Position numbers and translations under genes: made by a program | The notes under the pieces: generated by a model | Told to the model about the DNA's origin: nothing | Seen by the model: only the letters and a program-made list of their open reading frames with translations | Databases searched by the model: none | Source of the DNA: Caenorhabditis remanei | Taxonomy: Eukaryota > Nematoda > Chromadorea > Rhabditida > Rhabditidae | Assembly (NCBI RefSeq): GCF_010183535.1 | Contig: NC_071333.1 | Coordinates: forward strand, 16,862,587-16,926,586 | Direction of reading: 5' to 3' | Length of the DNA: 64,000 bases | Part shown: positions 35,601 through 46,567 of the stretch, one piece after another | How positions within the stretch are numbered: position 1 is the stretch's first letter | Layout: each line of letters opens with the position of its first letter

Positions 35601-38403
35601 CAATGCTCCTGATCACTTCCATCGAGAGTTATTCCATCGCAGGGGCAGGTTGCCCCGACCACTGTAAATTTGATTTTTGATTTGATGAACAGCTGTTCTC
35701 CTATTGAAGAAAAACGGATTTTAGATGCAGTATAAAATCAAAGTATCCGGATACAAGATTGTCTAGACTATTTTTTTCTTTTGCAAAATTTCGATTAGGT
35801 TCTGTGGTCACATTTTTCCACCGGTTTCTGGAAACTCGGTTGGCAGCTTGCAATCAGCAAAAGTTTGAAGTGGCGCTAGATTAAATTGGTGTAAATTGGA
35901 AATGCTATGTTCTCCTCATATATTTCATAAAACTCGTACCTTATTCTACGACTGATATTTTTAAGACTAGATAATTTTATATTGATATCTGTTTTTTTTG
36001 CATATGCGATGTTCTTTTATTGCACTACAATTTATTTTTCTCACGCCCTCTTATCTCAATCAAAAATGCAAAAGCGCAACTTTAAAGATTAAAAAGAAAA
36101 CCGGTTTTCGATTTTCACTACAAACTGACTCACACTTGATAACAGACTCAATCTCACAATTAAAAAATTTAAAAGAAATTAAATTTCGAATTTCGAGACT
36201 GTGTGAGAACTTCGATTCACACGGACGAAAAATCTTCACACACTTTTAGAAAACTTTTATTTCCGACTCGTTTCTTTATTATTCTTTTATCAAAACAGCT
36301 GACAGACCAAATCACAAATGAATTATTTCGAATTGGTCCGGTTTTCATTAAAGTTTTTTTTGGGAAAATTGAATTGGATTCAACCCAACCACCTTCACCC
36401 TCGCCACACCTGACTTTTTTTGCTCATTCTTTTTTCTTTCTCTCTCACTATGAATCTCGGGCGCATTTTTTGATTAAATACTACTGAGTGAGACGAAAAC
36501 CGATTTCTCATTTTCAGGAGGCGGATTTCTGCTTCTCACTTCGTTTTCTATACATACGTTCCTTATTTTGAAATTATCCTTCCCCATTCTTTGAGATTTC
36601 GAAATATCTATCTTATCCCTGTATATCATTTCCATATTATATTCAAAACTAACACCAATTCTAAGCAGTGTCCAATACCTCGTGTCATATCTTATTCCTT
36701 CAAGTTATCACGATATCTTTTCTCTAATACTCTCCTAAACGCACACTATTTTCGATTGTCATACCCCATTATTCAGAAATTTTAGTTTTAATCACATTTC
36801 ATATTATTTCTGAATTTTTCTGATCTATGTACCCGGAACTCCAAAAAGATTACGGTAGTCAGTTACAGGTGAAATTGGAAGATTTTCTTTTTATCACTAC
36901 GCCTAATCACAATAAAGGATTATTTTCGATTCTTACTTTCAAATTTAGAACCACGAAAGTTAAAAAGAAGTGCCAGAATATTTAGTCTGGGAAAACTTCT
37001 GAGAAATGTATCCACTAGACGTTCCTCCATATTCTCACGGTGCACATTTCTATTTGTTTCTATGCTGTTGCTTTTTTCATGTTTCTAACCGAAAAAAAGA
37101 CTGCGCTGGATAGACTTCTAAAACGCCACACGGCGCATCTCCATAGACACAAAGCAACGTCGCGTTAGTCACTTTTTGCGGCTACCGTAGCCCATCTTTT
37201 GATCTATGTAGTGTTCGAAAGCACTGAAAATTACAGAACAAAACTAGAAATCACTTTCCGGTGACCCACGTCATTAGTCAGACAAATTGTGTGCGTCCGC
37301 TTGGCAAAATCAAATTCTATTTTCTTGACGCTTTCTGAGCGCAGGCCCCGTAGGTATGTGTTCGGCTTGATAAGCAGATTTAGGCAGGTGTCTATTGGAA
37401 GAAGGGAATGAGTTTTTGGGGGGAGCTAAGACGACGTTGTATTGATTTCAGGAGGTTTTTCTTCAGGAATTACGAATTCTAACTCACAATTTTCGAGAAA
37501 TTCTGAAATTTTCGATGGGGTGACTTTCTGGTTTGATAAAATAGCTCAATGGTGATGCGACAAAAGTAGATACTAAGAAACTCTATATTTCTCTGTTCAG
37601 AATATTCGGAACTGCATGATATCAAGTTTTTTTTTATTTCAAAACTTGCTTCTAATTTTTCAAACCGAAAAATGTAGTTCTACCAAGTAAACTACCCTTA
37701 TGGTCTTTGATTCTCATTCGATTCCACTTGAACCTAAATTTTGTATCTCTCCAAACTTTATCAAAACATAACTCTCATACATAATGTACGCCACAACCAT
37801 TTGGGACTCCGCCCATTTTTATCAGAGTTTCTCGTCTCGTTTTCACTCAAGTCTCCACATTTCAATTAACCGAAGTGTGCACAACACCTACCTGGATTTA
37901 TTTACTGCTTTTATTCTCTCCAACTGCCAATATATTTTCCAAGTATTTTCAAAGAAAAGAAGGAAGTCTTGTACAATAAGGTCACGTGAGTCAGCGGATA
38001 CGAAAAGTAAGATTAGTGCTTATGATAAACAAGATCTGAGAATCTGAATCTTGTGATTGGATACATTTTTTGATGGAAGGGAGATGTTCTATGACTTTAC
38101 GGAAATCTCACGACTGATAGTCAGAGTATCTGACTGGGATGTAGCGATTCTGAGCCGTTTTTGAGTCAGAAGTCCTTCCATCCACCTATTATTTATCCGT
38201 CGTACCGCTTCAATCAGTGAGTTGTACTGTTTTGAGTTGCTATCTCACTTTTCCATTAGAATTTCTCTATCGCCGCATTTCATTTTAGTGCACCTGTTTT
38301 TATCTTACTCACACTCGCTTAGTCTTAACACCTTAACACATCTATTTCCATAAAACTGACCTTGAAAAACAGCCAAAAACAGGCAGAGCATCGAAATTCG
38401 CAT
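32647..38403 (-). CDS. single-pass membrane protein with C-type-lectin-like domain, 692 aa
   Basis: Eleven exons, in transcript order: 38403-38361, 35661-35348, 35075-34976, 34924-34420, 34093-33978, 33933-33432, 33375-33319, 33257-33171, 33117-33037, 32975-32780 and 32724-32647. All agree in phase (2079 nt). Exon 1, 2.7 kb from the rest, gives a signal peptide (MRISMLCLFLAVFQ). Residues about 15-152 form a C-type-lectin-like domain with its cysteines (CPCDG, EHCWL, DDSCVAVGGH, ALCQNNGFWE, FDECG, NVLCDR). A Ser/Thr-rich mucin-like stalk follows. A membrane segment (LLAIGLLLFL, about 290-302) runs straight into CCCICHCCMHACMFC, a likely palmitoylated cluster. The 375-residue cytoplasmic tail is rich in Pro, acidic and Ser residues and ends in a Gly-rich GWKPWAKGGARR. 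The usual sugar-binding EPN/QPD and WND motifs are not evident, so calcium-dependent sugar binding is doubtful. Probably a cell-surface adhesion or signalling receptor; the worm gene name is unknown to me. Confidence 0.82.
35086..35307. repeat. TIR element in an intron of the lectin-domain gene
   Basis: ATAGTTGTCAAGGTCAAGGC at the left, GATTGACGTGTATG at the right, with GGCCCGGCTTCAAAAG and TTTAGCGCCAAGTACCCGG inside the arms. The core matches 22484 and 46262. It fills most of the intron splitting the lectin domain. Confidence 0.65.
35662..38360. other. first intron of the lectin-domain gene, 2.7 kb
   Basis: Separates the signal-peptide exon from the lectin exons. AT-rich, no supported nested gene. 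Near 37100-37200 the sequence becomes more GC-balanced (CGCCACACGGCGCATC, GGCTACCGTAGCCC), which might be regulatory. Confidence 0.5.
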
Positions 38404-39824
38404 CCTGTAGGCTAAATGTCAGTGTCGAATGAGGGAATTTGTGTGCCGGAGCGCGCGCGGTAGCTTAGTGTCACTTGGCGACGGTTGACGATTTTATGAG
38501 AATACATCCACGGGATCCTCCGGCACATGCATTGGAATATAGGCAAAAATACGAAAAAAAAACACATTCAAAACGTAGCGAAAAATTGCTATGGAGATCT
38601 TCTCTCCCGCTCGGCTACACAACGTTTCCTAACGAAGGAATGGATCGATCGTGGTGTAGGACACGTGTTATAACATAGAGTACTGTTTAATGAAATATGA
38701 AGAACGGCTTGACAGTGAGCACCGATGAGAGAGTAAACATTAAAAAAAGAAGGATTCACTCTAATTGCAGACTTGCAACGTTAAAAATTCGAATAATCTA
38801 TCTTGAAAAATTTTACTCAGTGACTTTTAAGAGTTGCTTTTCAAGTATTCATAACTTATATGACCTGTTTTAGTAGTGATAACAAAATCTGAAGGCAGAA
38901 AATTAATAATGTGTACAACTCGAAAGAATTGAGTCTTTTGTCTCTCAATTTTGAACGCAATTTTTTTTTAGTTTTGGTAGAGCGTGGTTGTAAGACGCGT
39001 GTTGTGTTAATAATATTGTAACCATGAAAATTTGATTTCTGTTATCATAGTTATGTCTCGACTAACGATCCTCTTCTCGGTTCACAGGTTCCAAACAAGA
39101 GTTGATTTTTTGTCCCAACGTTTCAATGTTTCTGTTGGGAAACATTGAAACTTTTATTTGAGCTTACCAATCAAAACACGAATTGTCTGTGTCATGGAAA
39201 AAATTTGTTTATCGATCAGGACAGTGACAAGTCAGACTTTGTTTTGTCGTCATCTTGTTGCATAACCTGGCTTGTCTTTTAGAAGGTAAAGCTAATAATG
39301 TTTGAACTTTTTTTGGGCTAGCAGTGTCAATACCGCTAGAAGGTGGTTAGCAATCTTCCCCTAACGCACCCTGTCATTTGAAAGAAAATTTGAACCTGGA
39401 TTTACTGAACAAGTTTGACATTTATTTGCTCATACTTTTGACAGTACCTTATAAACCTTTTAAACCTAGACAAACCCTTTTATTGTTTCTTTTTTACAGC
39501 CATCATAAAAAATTTAGATGTTGTGTTTTCATTTTGAAAACGCATCCGTAGTCAACACGACTATGATATATCTAATCTCCCAATATTTCGAAAACAAAAA
39601 TTTGTCTGTAGCTGTAATCCCGTGAAATCGATCAGAACCTTCCTCCAATTTTTTATAGTTCCCTCATTTCTTTTTGTTCTCTCTCTGCTCTCTTCTCTCA
39701 TTTGTAATTTATTGTTAATCTCCTTGTTTTCTCGGTTCTCCTGTTTTTGCTATATGTTAACAGTTAGAAAACCCAACCACTCGCCACTCTTTTCAGGTGT
39801 CTTGCCTCTCAATGCTCATTTAAA
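38404..39824. promoter_or_regulatory. shared upstream region of divergent lectin-domain and G-alpha genes
   Basis: The two genes point away from each other, so these 1.4 kb must hold both promoters unless distal sites are used. A GCGCGCGCGG run lies just upstream of the lectin-gene ATG (38452-38461). A 13-bp perfect hairpin is at 39120-39151. A 3' splice site CTCTTTTCAG near 39786-39795 shortly precedes the G-alpha start and could be a trans-splice acceptor. Confidence 0.45.
39120..39151. repeat. perfect 13-bp hairpin
   Basis: GTTTCAATGTTTC pairs exactly with GAAACATTGAAAC around a 6-base loop (TGTTGG). It is too short for a typical microRNA precursor. It may be a cruciform or simple inverted repeat. 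Confidence 0.6.
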
Positions 39825-41329
39825 ATGGGTGCCGGAGCAACTGGTTTACGGGGAGCTCGTCTCTCACCAGAGGTTATAATTGAAGACAAAATAACCTGAT
39901 AAAACAAAAATAAAACGTTTTCAGGAGCGCGCAAATAGCTCTAAATCGCGGGCTATCGATCGAGCGTTGTCAAAGGATCACACCGATGACTTAAACCGCT
40001 TCAAAATATTGCTTCTGGGAACATCGGAGAGTGGAAAGAGTACTATTTTCAGACAAATGAGGTGAATCAATAAATCAAAAATGATTTTAAATCAGTTTTT
40101 GAAAATTGTATTTTTAGGGTTCTCCATTTGGATGGTTATGCTAAAGAGGATGCACTCGAATATCTGTCAATCATTCATTCGAATTGCATGGAAGCTCTGA
40201 CCCAATTGGTTAATGCATGTAGTGATTTCGGAATACATCATGATATTACTGTCCAGGTATGATAACTATGACAACTAACAATTCAGAGTGTTCAAAACTT
40301 CTATGTCTTCAGGAAGACGTCAATCGCTTCGAAGACTTCAAAAGAAAGCTCCGTGATCCAGAAGGACTGGTTATCCCAGTAGTCATTGGGCGGTGCATGG
40401 ACCGTGTTTGGCAAAGCTCAAGCCTCCAGATGTGCTATGAAACTCGTCGTTTCCGATTTGCTCTTCTGGACAGCGCTAAATAGTGAGATTATAGGTTATC
40501 AGGGACGAAACAGAAAGAAAAACTCAATTTCAGTTTCATGGACAACATTGTCCGCCTTACTGAAGACAACTATGTCCCAACTATTCAAGATATTGTTCAC
40601 TGCCGTATTTCCACAACGGGAATCAACGAAATTGTCTTCAATCACAAGAAAATGGATTTCAAGTATGTGTTATAGCTATTAATAATGTACTTGCATTATG
40701 AAATTGGCAAAATTTCAGAATGGTGGACGTGGGAGGACAACGTAGTGAGCGCCGCAAGTGGATTCACTGTTTTGACAACGTCGACATGATTCTGTTTATT
40801 GTCTCAATGAGTGACTACGATCAGTTGGACCCGGAAGACCACAAATTCGTGAGTGCACATGACTTCGGTCAAAATTTCGTAATTTTTTTCTAGAACCGTA
40901 TGAAACAAAGCTATGAAATCTTTAAAACTATCGTTCATTCCGATTTATTCCGTCATGCGTCTATCGTTCTTTTCCTCAACAAGTATGATGTATTTGTGGA
41001 GAAACTAAAAACCTCACCACTGCGAAGAAGTTTTAAAAACTATGAAGGTATACATTTTTTTGCTTCATTAAAACAATAATGCAATTATCAGGCGACAACT
41101 CCGAGGAGAGTGCTCGTGACTTCATCAAAAAGCTATTCCGCCGATGTATTACGGATCGTCACAAGTTTTTTGTTTTCGAAACAACCGCTACGGACACTGG
41201 CAACATTGACTTGGTAAAATTTAATATACGAATTTCCAAAATTTTGAACTTTTAATTTTTCAGGTGTTTGGATCGGCGGTTGCACACATCGTCAACGAAA
41301 ACCTTCGTTCTGCCGGATTGCACGAGTGA
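39825..41329 (+). CDS. gpa-6: heterotrimeric G-protein alpha subunit, 364 aa
   Basis: Nine exons: 39825-39872, 39925-40061, 40118-40256, 40313-40482, 40534-40662, 40719-40848, 40894-41047, 41092-41213 and 41264-41329 (1095 nt, phases consistent). It has the GTPase motifs of G-alpha: P-loop GTSESGKST, the switch-I arginine and threonine in CRISTTGI, switch [18 protein letters not shown] for guanine, and TTAT in place of the usual TCAT. The N-terminus MGAGAT allows Gly-2 myristoylation but lacks Cys-3 for palmitoylation. The C-terminus NLRSAGLHE has no Cys at -4, so it should be insensitive to pertussis toxin. P-loop residues differ from the near-universal GAGESGKS. It fits the nematode-specific sensory GPA class that couples chemoreceptors in neurons. 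Length and position near nlp-3 point to gpa-6; gpa-5, also on X, is the alternative. The family call is certain, the exact name less so. Confidence 0.9.
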
Positions 41330-43128
41330 TCAATTTCTACCGATATTCGTTTCTTTGAAACCAGAATAACCTTTTTTCATGTTTGAGTAAAAACTCAGTT
41401 TTTTATTTGTGTATTTTCCGTTTAGATGGTCATTTTTTGTCTGTGAAGCTGATATTCTCCTACTTTTTTTATACTTCTGAATTCATGCAATGTATGAGTT
41501 CGTTTCTCTTCTAGTCACATCCTTGTTAGAATTTTTCCGGTATTTTTGATTGGTGAACATCACAATTATTTTGTCCCGCTTTTCCAAACATCCGTTAACT
41601 CCAACATCCGTTAACTCAACGTTTGTACTAAATAAATTGACACTTTCTCACTTCAAAAAACCCGGATGCAACTTGATTTATTATACATCTTGCGGGTTGA
41701 GCCAGAAGGGAAGATGCAATGGAAAAAATAGAGCTGGCGCAAAATTTCCGACGGGATGTTGAGGTGAAATTTAAAAGAAAGGTTGAATAGTACCAAAGCA
41801 GGAACTTTCAGAAAAGTATAATCATGTCTAGGTTTAAAATGTCCCAATTTACGGGAATTTCGGGTTATTGTAGTTTACGTGGTGGGACCCGGCTAGTAGC
41901 GAATATAAACATGATTATATTTTTTTGGAAGCTCTTGACGAGCTGAATTTGAACATTTTGTTTTTGGCAAAATTCGATTACATTTAAGAATTTCCAATTT
42001 TTGCCCGTCCTAGCCCGGTTTACTGCAGAAGCATTTTTGAAAAGTTTAGGATTAAAATCTAATAAGTCTTATAATGTTTTCCATACAAATTCCCCAAGAT
42101 TCCAGATTTTCAATAGCGGCGGTCGAAGATATACAAATAAGCTACCGTACCTTTCATAATTAAATCTAGAAGGGTTTTATTTAATCTAGAAGGGCTCACT
42201 CATCCGCGATACAGGCTATACGATTTTTATTATTTCGTATTGTTAAACCAATTTAGTAAATCCTCTGGATATCCGCATATAAAGATTGCACATCTTCTAT
42301 AGTGTTCTCTTTCCGCCGTTGTTATACCCATGTTATTGCGGATTTATGACCCGACCAATATATCGCTCAACTCGTATTTTTGGTTCGATTCCAGCCAGCA
42401 ATTTTTATCTTTGAAGTATTCAAAGAATTCTATGACATCATGCTCCCAGCGCGCTCTTTATTTTTCTTCCCTTGAGGTCTTGGAGCCGAACGAAGAAAAC
42501 GAAGAGTTCCGTACCCAACAATTTCATTTTGCACAGGGCTCACTGACGAAATAATTGGGCTTGCTTAGCTCGTCTTGTTCCGGAAAAAAGGACCGCTGAG
42601 GAAAAATAGGGAAAATACTTTCTTCTCCGGCGTCTTCCTCTCAAATTTTCATTTCACTCTTTTGTAAAGTGAAATTGCACGTTCTAGAGCTTTCGAGCAT
42701 CCGCAAATCCGGATTCGACGTGCGGTAGAATCCTGATTTATTGTCGTAAAGTGTACGAAGTGTCAGTTTTTGAAAACTAATGGCGGTGAGTCGGTTTGAT
42801 TGACAAAGCGGATACTGTAATAGGAAGCTTCACACCCACTTCCGTTTTGTTTTTCACTTTTTTATTTTACCTCCAACGAACGCTTCAGCTTTTCAAAGTG
42901 TGCAGTGTCTTCCGATTGTCAGAGTTTCGAAAGAATCAGGTTAGTTTGTGTTTTTCTGAATTGAATGTTTTCTAATACTACTGCATTGAAGTTTATATAC
43001 AGGATATAATGAGACTATTCAATAGGAGATAGTGATTTCCACAAATTGCACGACAGTTTACAGATTACTATAATAAGATTAGTTTTATCAAATAAACTCT
43101 AGCACAGAGTTAGAAAGATGAAATAAAA

Positions 43129-43275
43129 CTACCGTAAAAATTGTATTACACTCCTGTAACAGAACGGCTTGTTTCATAACGGATGTTTCTCCGTTTAGCT
43201 TTAATGAGTTTCTGAAACGACAGAATTCCTAGAAAAAATATAACGGCGTTTTTTATATAACAGTTTTTACGGTAG
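43129..43275. repeat. foldback/MITE of about 147 bp
   Basis: CTACCGTAAAAATTGTATTA at the left faces TATAACAGTTTTTACGGTAG at the right, a TIR of about 20 bp with few mismatches, around about 105 bp. Confidence 0.7.
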
Positions 43276-45351
43276 TTAGAAAAAAGAAGGAATACTTAAT
43301 TCTAAATGTTTCATTGAAAATTACGGTGCCGATAATAGCAGTTAATAGCGAAATGATTGCTCTCATAAAGTTTCATTACTTAAATACCAGCAAGCGTCTG
43401 ACTAACAAACAGGTTAATATACTTAGACTAGAATATTAATACTTTTGAAAATTTTTAATTTTTTGATGTTGTGTAGCTGTTGTTTTGTTGGTTTGTCATT
43501 TCTATAACAGAAGTGCAGTCTAAGTCAATTTTTACCGCATCTGGGGTTTTCGTACCAGATTTGGATTACCCGTTCAAACTTCATCGAATCTCTTTGAAAA
43601 ATATCACCACTTAGTTTCAATCAATGTAAATTATGTATTTCTGCATTTTTAATATTCTGATGACCAGTTTTTCTCAAAATTCAAAATTCAGGTTTCAATT
43701 TTTCCATTCTCACTTCTGTTTCTATACCAATAGGTTAGTTATATGCAGCTACCTCAAACTTTTCCATTATATTTTTCATATTGATTTCTGTAATGAAACT
43801 CGTTCCCTCCAGTGGAATTCATGGTATTACCAAACTTTCTATTCAATGCTCTCCACTTGACCTTTCTCTGATCTACTCATGGAATTCTGGAATTCCTCAA
43901 TTTATTCATATTCGTTCTATTCAATTCAGAGATCCCGAGAAATTGTGTTCTTCTCACTAAAAATTGGGTCCGGAAGAGTGGATAGGACGAAAAAGAGCGC
44001 TCGACGCAGTGAAGCGTTACAGAACTTTTCAAGTTGATGGAATGTTTCAATATGAGTGAACGAGGTGGTCCCAAAACTCTTCTCCTCATTCGTCCTTCTT
44101 CAACTCTTCTTCTTTTTTCACTGTGAGTCTCAAAAAGAATGTGAAAAGAGAGGCACACACACAAACTACCGCCTTTGACTGAGTGACAAGTCAAGAGTAG
44201 CCATCTCAGTAGTAGTGCTTTCCCCACCCATCCATCCACCGGACTCCTCCCTGTCCAGACGTTTTGTTTCCTCCCACTTTCGGCTCATTTTTGTCCTCCG
44301 TCTGTTGTTGGTAGCCGGTTGGTGAAAAAATGCATCCTCGGAATGCCTATTCCATGTAGACATTCCGAGCAGCCATTTATCAGAGGCCGTTAAAATGTGT
44401 TTCAATGCATACTCAAATAATGCTCTTTTTCGTTCCCCCCTCCCGTTTCGGACGGACTCGGTCACTTTTTGTTCCGCTTTTTGGTGGCAGCTAGTCCCGA
44501 AAACTTTTGAAGTCATTTCACTTCTCTATTCTTATTTCAATTTCAAATATTCCAAGTCCTACCCCAATTCTATTCAACTACAGTGGAATTTAGAAATCCT
44601 CCGGAATCCATGAATAATTCGGAATTCTTTTTCATGTTAAAGAAGGTGGGAGGACAAATATAGTACATTGTGAATTTCAAATTTTTTCTCCTACTCCTTT
44701 CTTTGCTGCTCCCGAATAGGAATTCCCGAATAGGAATTTGCCGATTCATCACTCCAACATCCATCTCCATCTCGCTCCGCTCCCCCCCCCCCGCCGCTCT
44801 TCCCTTCGTTTTTTCCAGTTTTTCGAGAATTCCCACATTTTTCGTCTGTTGAATCTTGATAATCTGACGTACTATGTCACAAAAGATCACATTTCAACTT
44901 CGAGCACACACAGGGGTGTCCCATGTCGTTTCTCATCTACCCTCTCTTCTTTCCACTTCGATTCCAAAGCTCAGAAGGAAGAAGGAAGAAGGACAAGTCA
45001 ACTTTTTTTGCTTCTGTGTTCTGTGTATTAGGGAGATTACAGGGAAATAAATGGGTTTTTGATACTTTTGAGAATAGGATGAAATATTGTGAGAAAATAC
45101 ACATAGACTGGTCACATTTTGACCACTATTATCTTTTGGCTAATGTTAGTTTGGATGGTGTATCGTTTCTATTGTACTCACAGCATTTCTTTTCAATTAA
45201 CTTGAAATCATCTATGTACAATTCTTCCTGTACATTGATTTTTCAGTATCCAATCAATGTTTAAAAACGAATAAACAGATAAATTGAACTTCTGTGCACT
45301 GATAAAGTAGTTAACTAATGTAGTTAAATCTCTAAAAATGAATTAAAAGTA

Positions 45352-45692
45352 TTTTTGCCTTGCGGCTTTTTCTTTTTTTTGTCCAATGAATTGATGCATC
45401 GATGCCTAAGCTCACCTGGCCCACTTATGCATCGCCTTCACCTGACCGTCTCTCTAGCCAGGAAGGCCCCCAAATACGGGGGAAAACGACGGCCTTTATA
45501 AAGACACCCTTTGGCCAGCAGCCGACATCTCCCGGGTTCCGCCATCCACTATGCTAATACGTGGGAAAAGGGGGAGAGACTGTGCACAGTGAAGAGACGC
45601 AGCGTAATGTTTTGTAGTTCCGTGGATTACCTTCATCTTTTGCTTGTTTGTTTTAAGTGTATTAAGATCTAAACTATATTTATTGGAAAGTG
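45352..45692. repeat. GC-rich dispersed repeat, copy B
   Basis: Second copy of the 7138-7483 repeat in the same orientation. It lacks about 10 bp of copy A (CGCAGACC after CCGTCTCT) and carries scattered changes. It keeps CACTTATGCATCGCC, GGGTTCCGCCATCCRCTATG and GAGACGCAGCGTAA. Confidence 0.75.
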
Positions 45693-46261
45693 AAAAGTTG
45701 AAAGTTCTGAAAAGCTAAGAAGAAGCTAGAACGGACATCTCTCTTAAAGTTTGAAAAACCATCACCATGTAGCATTTCTTTCAAACTTTTTTCGTTTTCC
45801 TTCCACAAAGTAGCTCGGCTCTATGTAGTCTTTGCCGCAAGAGAGCATCTCGTCAATTCGCCCCTTGGGGACACTTTTCGATAACTGAATCCTCTTCTTG
45901 TCTATTGTGGAGGACCGCGCAACACAACAAAACTGCGGGAAAAGTTGAAAGAATGTAAAGGAGATGCTTACAAAAAAACTGAATTAAAATATTTTTTGAC
46001 TAATAAATTATACTGTCTATTTGCGAAAAAACCACAAAGTATTTTTCTCTGGAGTTTTGAGCTTTGGTTTAAACAGTTAAACGGCGAATGTTCCCAGTTC
46101 CGAGCAAAAAAAACCAGTCAAGCATAAGAATTTCGGTCAAGGAAAAAATGTTCTTTTTTGGAAAAAAACTTTAGAATTTTTGAAAACTCGAAAACTAGAC
46201 GATGTGTTTGGGATTTTGTAACGTAAAATGTGAATATAAAATTTTCCGGCGTCAATTTCTC

Positions 46262-46567
46262 CATACTTCCTACTTTGGAACCGGTAACTGTTTTGTGATA
46301 ACCTGACCCGGTCCAAATGCCCAGCTTCAAAAAATGAACAAATCATTCAATTTTTCATCGAAAGTGTTAACATTTCTGATGATTTTTCAGAATGTCTCCT
46401 AATTCTGAATGATAGTCGAAAACTTGACTTCTTAGCGAAAACAATTCGAACATTTTCAAAAATTTCAAAAAAAAATTTGAAATTTGAACTTTAGCGCCAA
46501 GTGCCCGGACATAAAGCCAGTGCCGGGCTTTTGGGTCGTGCGTTATGCCCAGATCTTGACAAGTATG
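46262..46567. repeat. TIR element ending GACAAGTATG
   Basis: The right end GATCTTGACAAGTATG equals the TIR of the 22484 element. The core has TTTTTCATCGAAAGTGTTAAC, GATGATTTTTCAGAATG and TTTAGCGCCAAGTGCCCGG, as in the copies at 22484 and 35086. The left end (CCATACTTCC) is degraded, so that limit is approximate. Confidence 0.65.

Noticed and set aside
39120..39151. Hairpin as a microRNA precursor
   Set aside because: The stem is only 13 bp; extension on either side does not pair.
44166..44516. 116-codon minus-strand frame in the unc-9 spacer
   Set aside because: Basic low-complexity translation, overlapped by other frames on both strands, with no family resemblance or splice partners.
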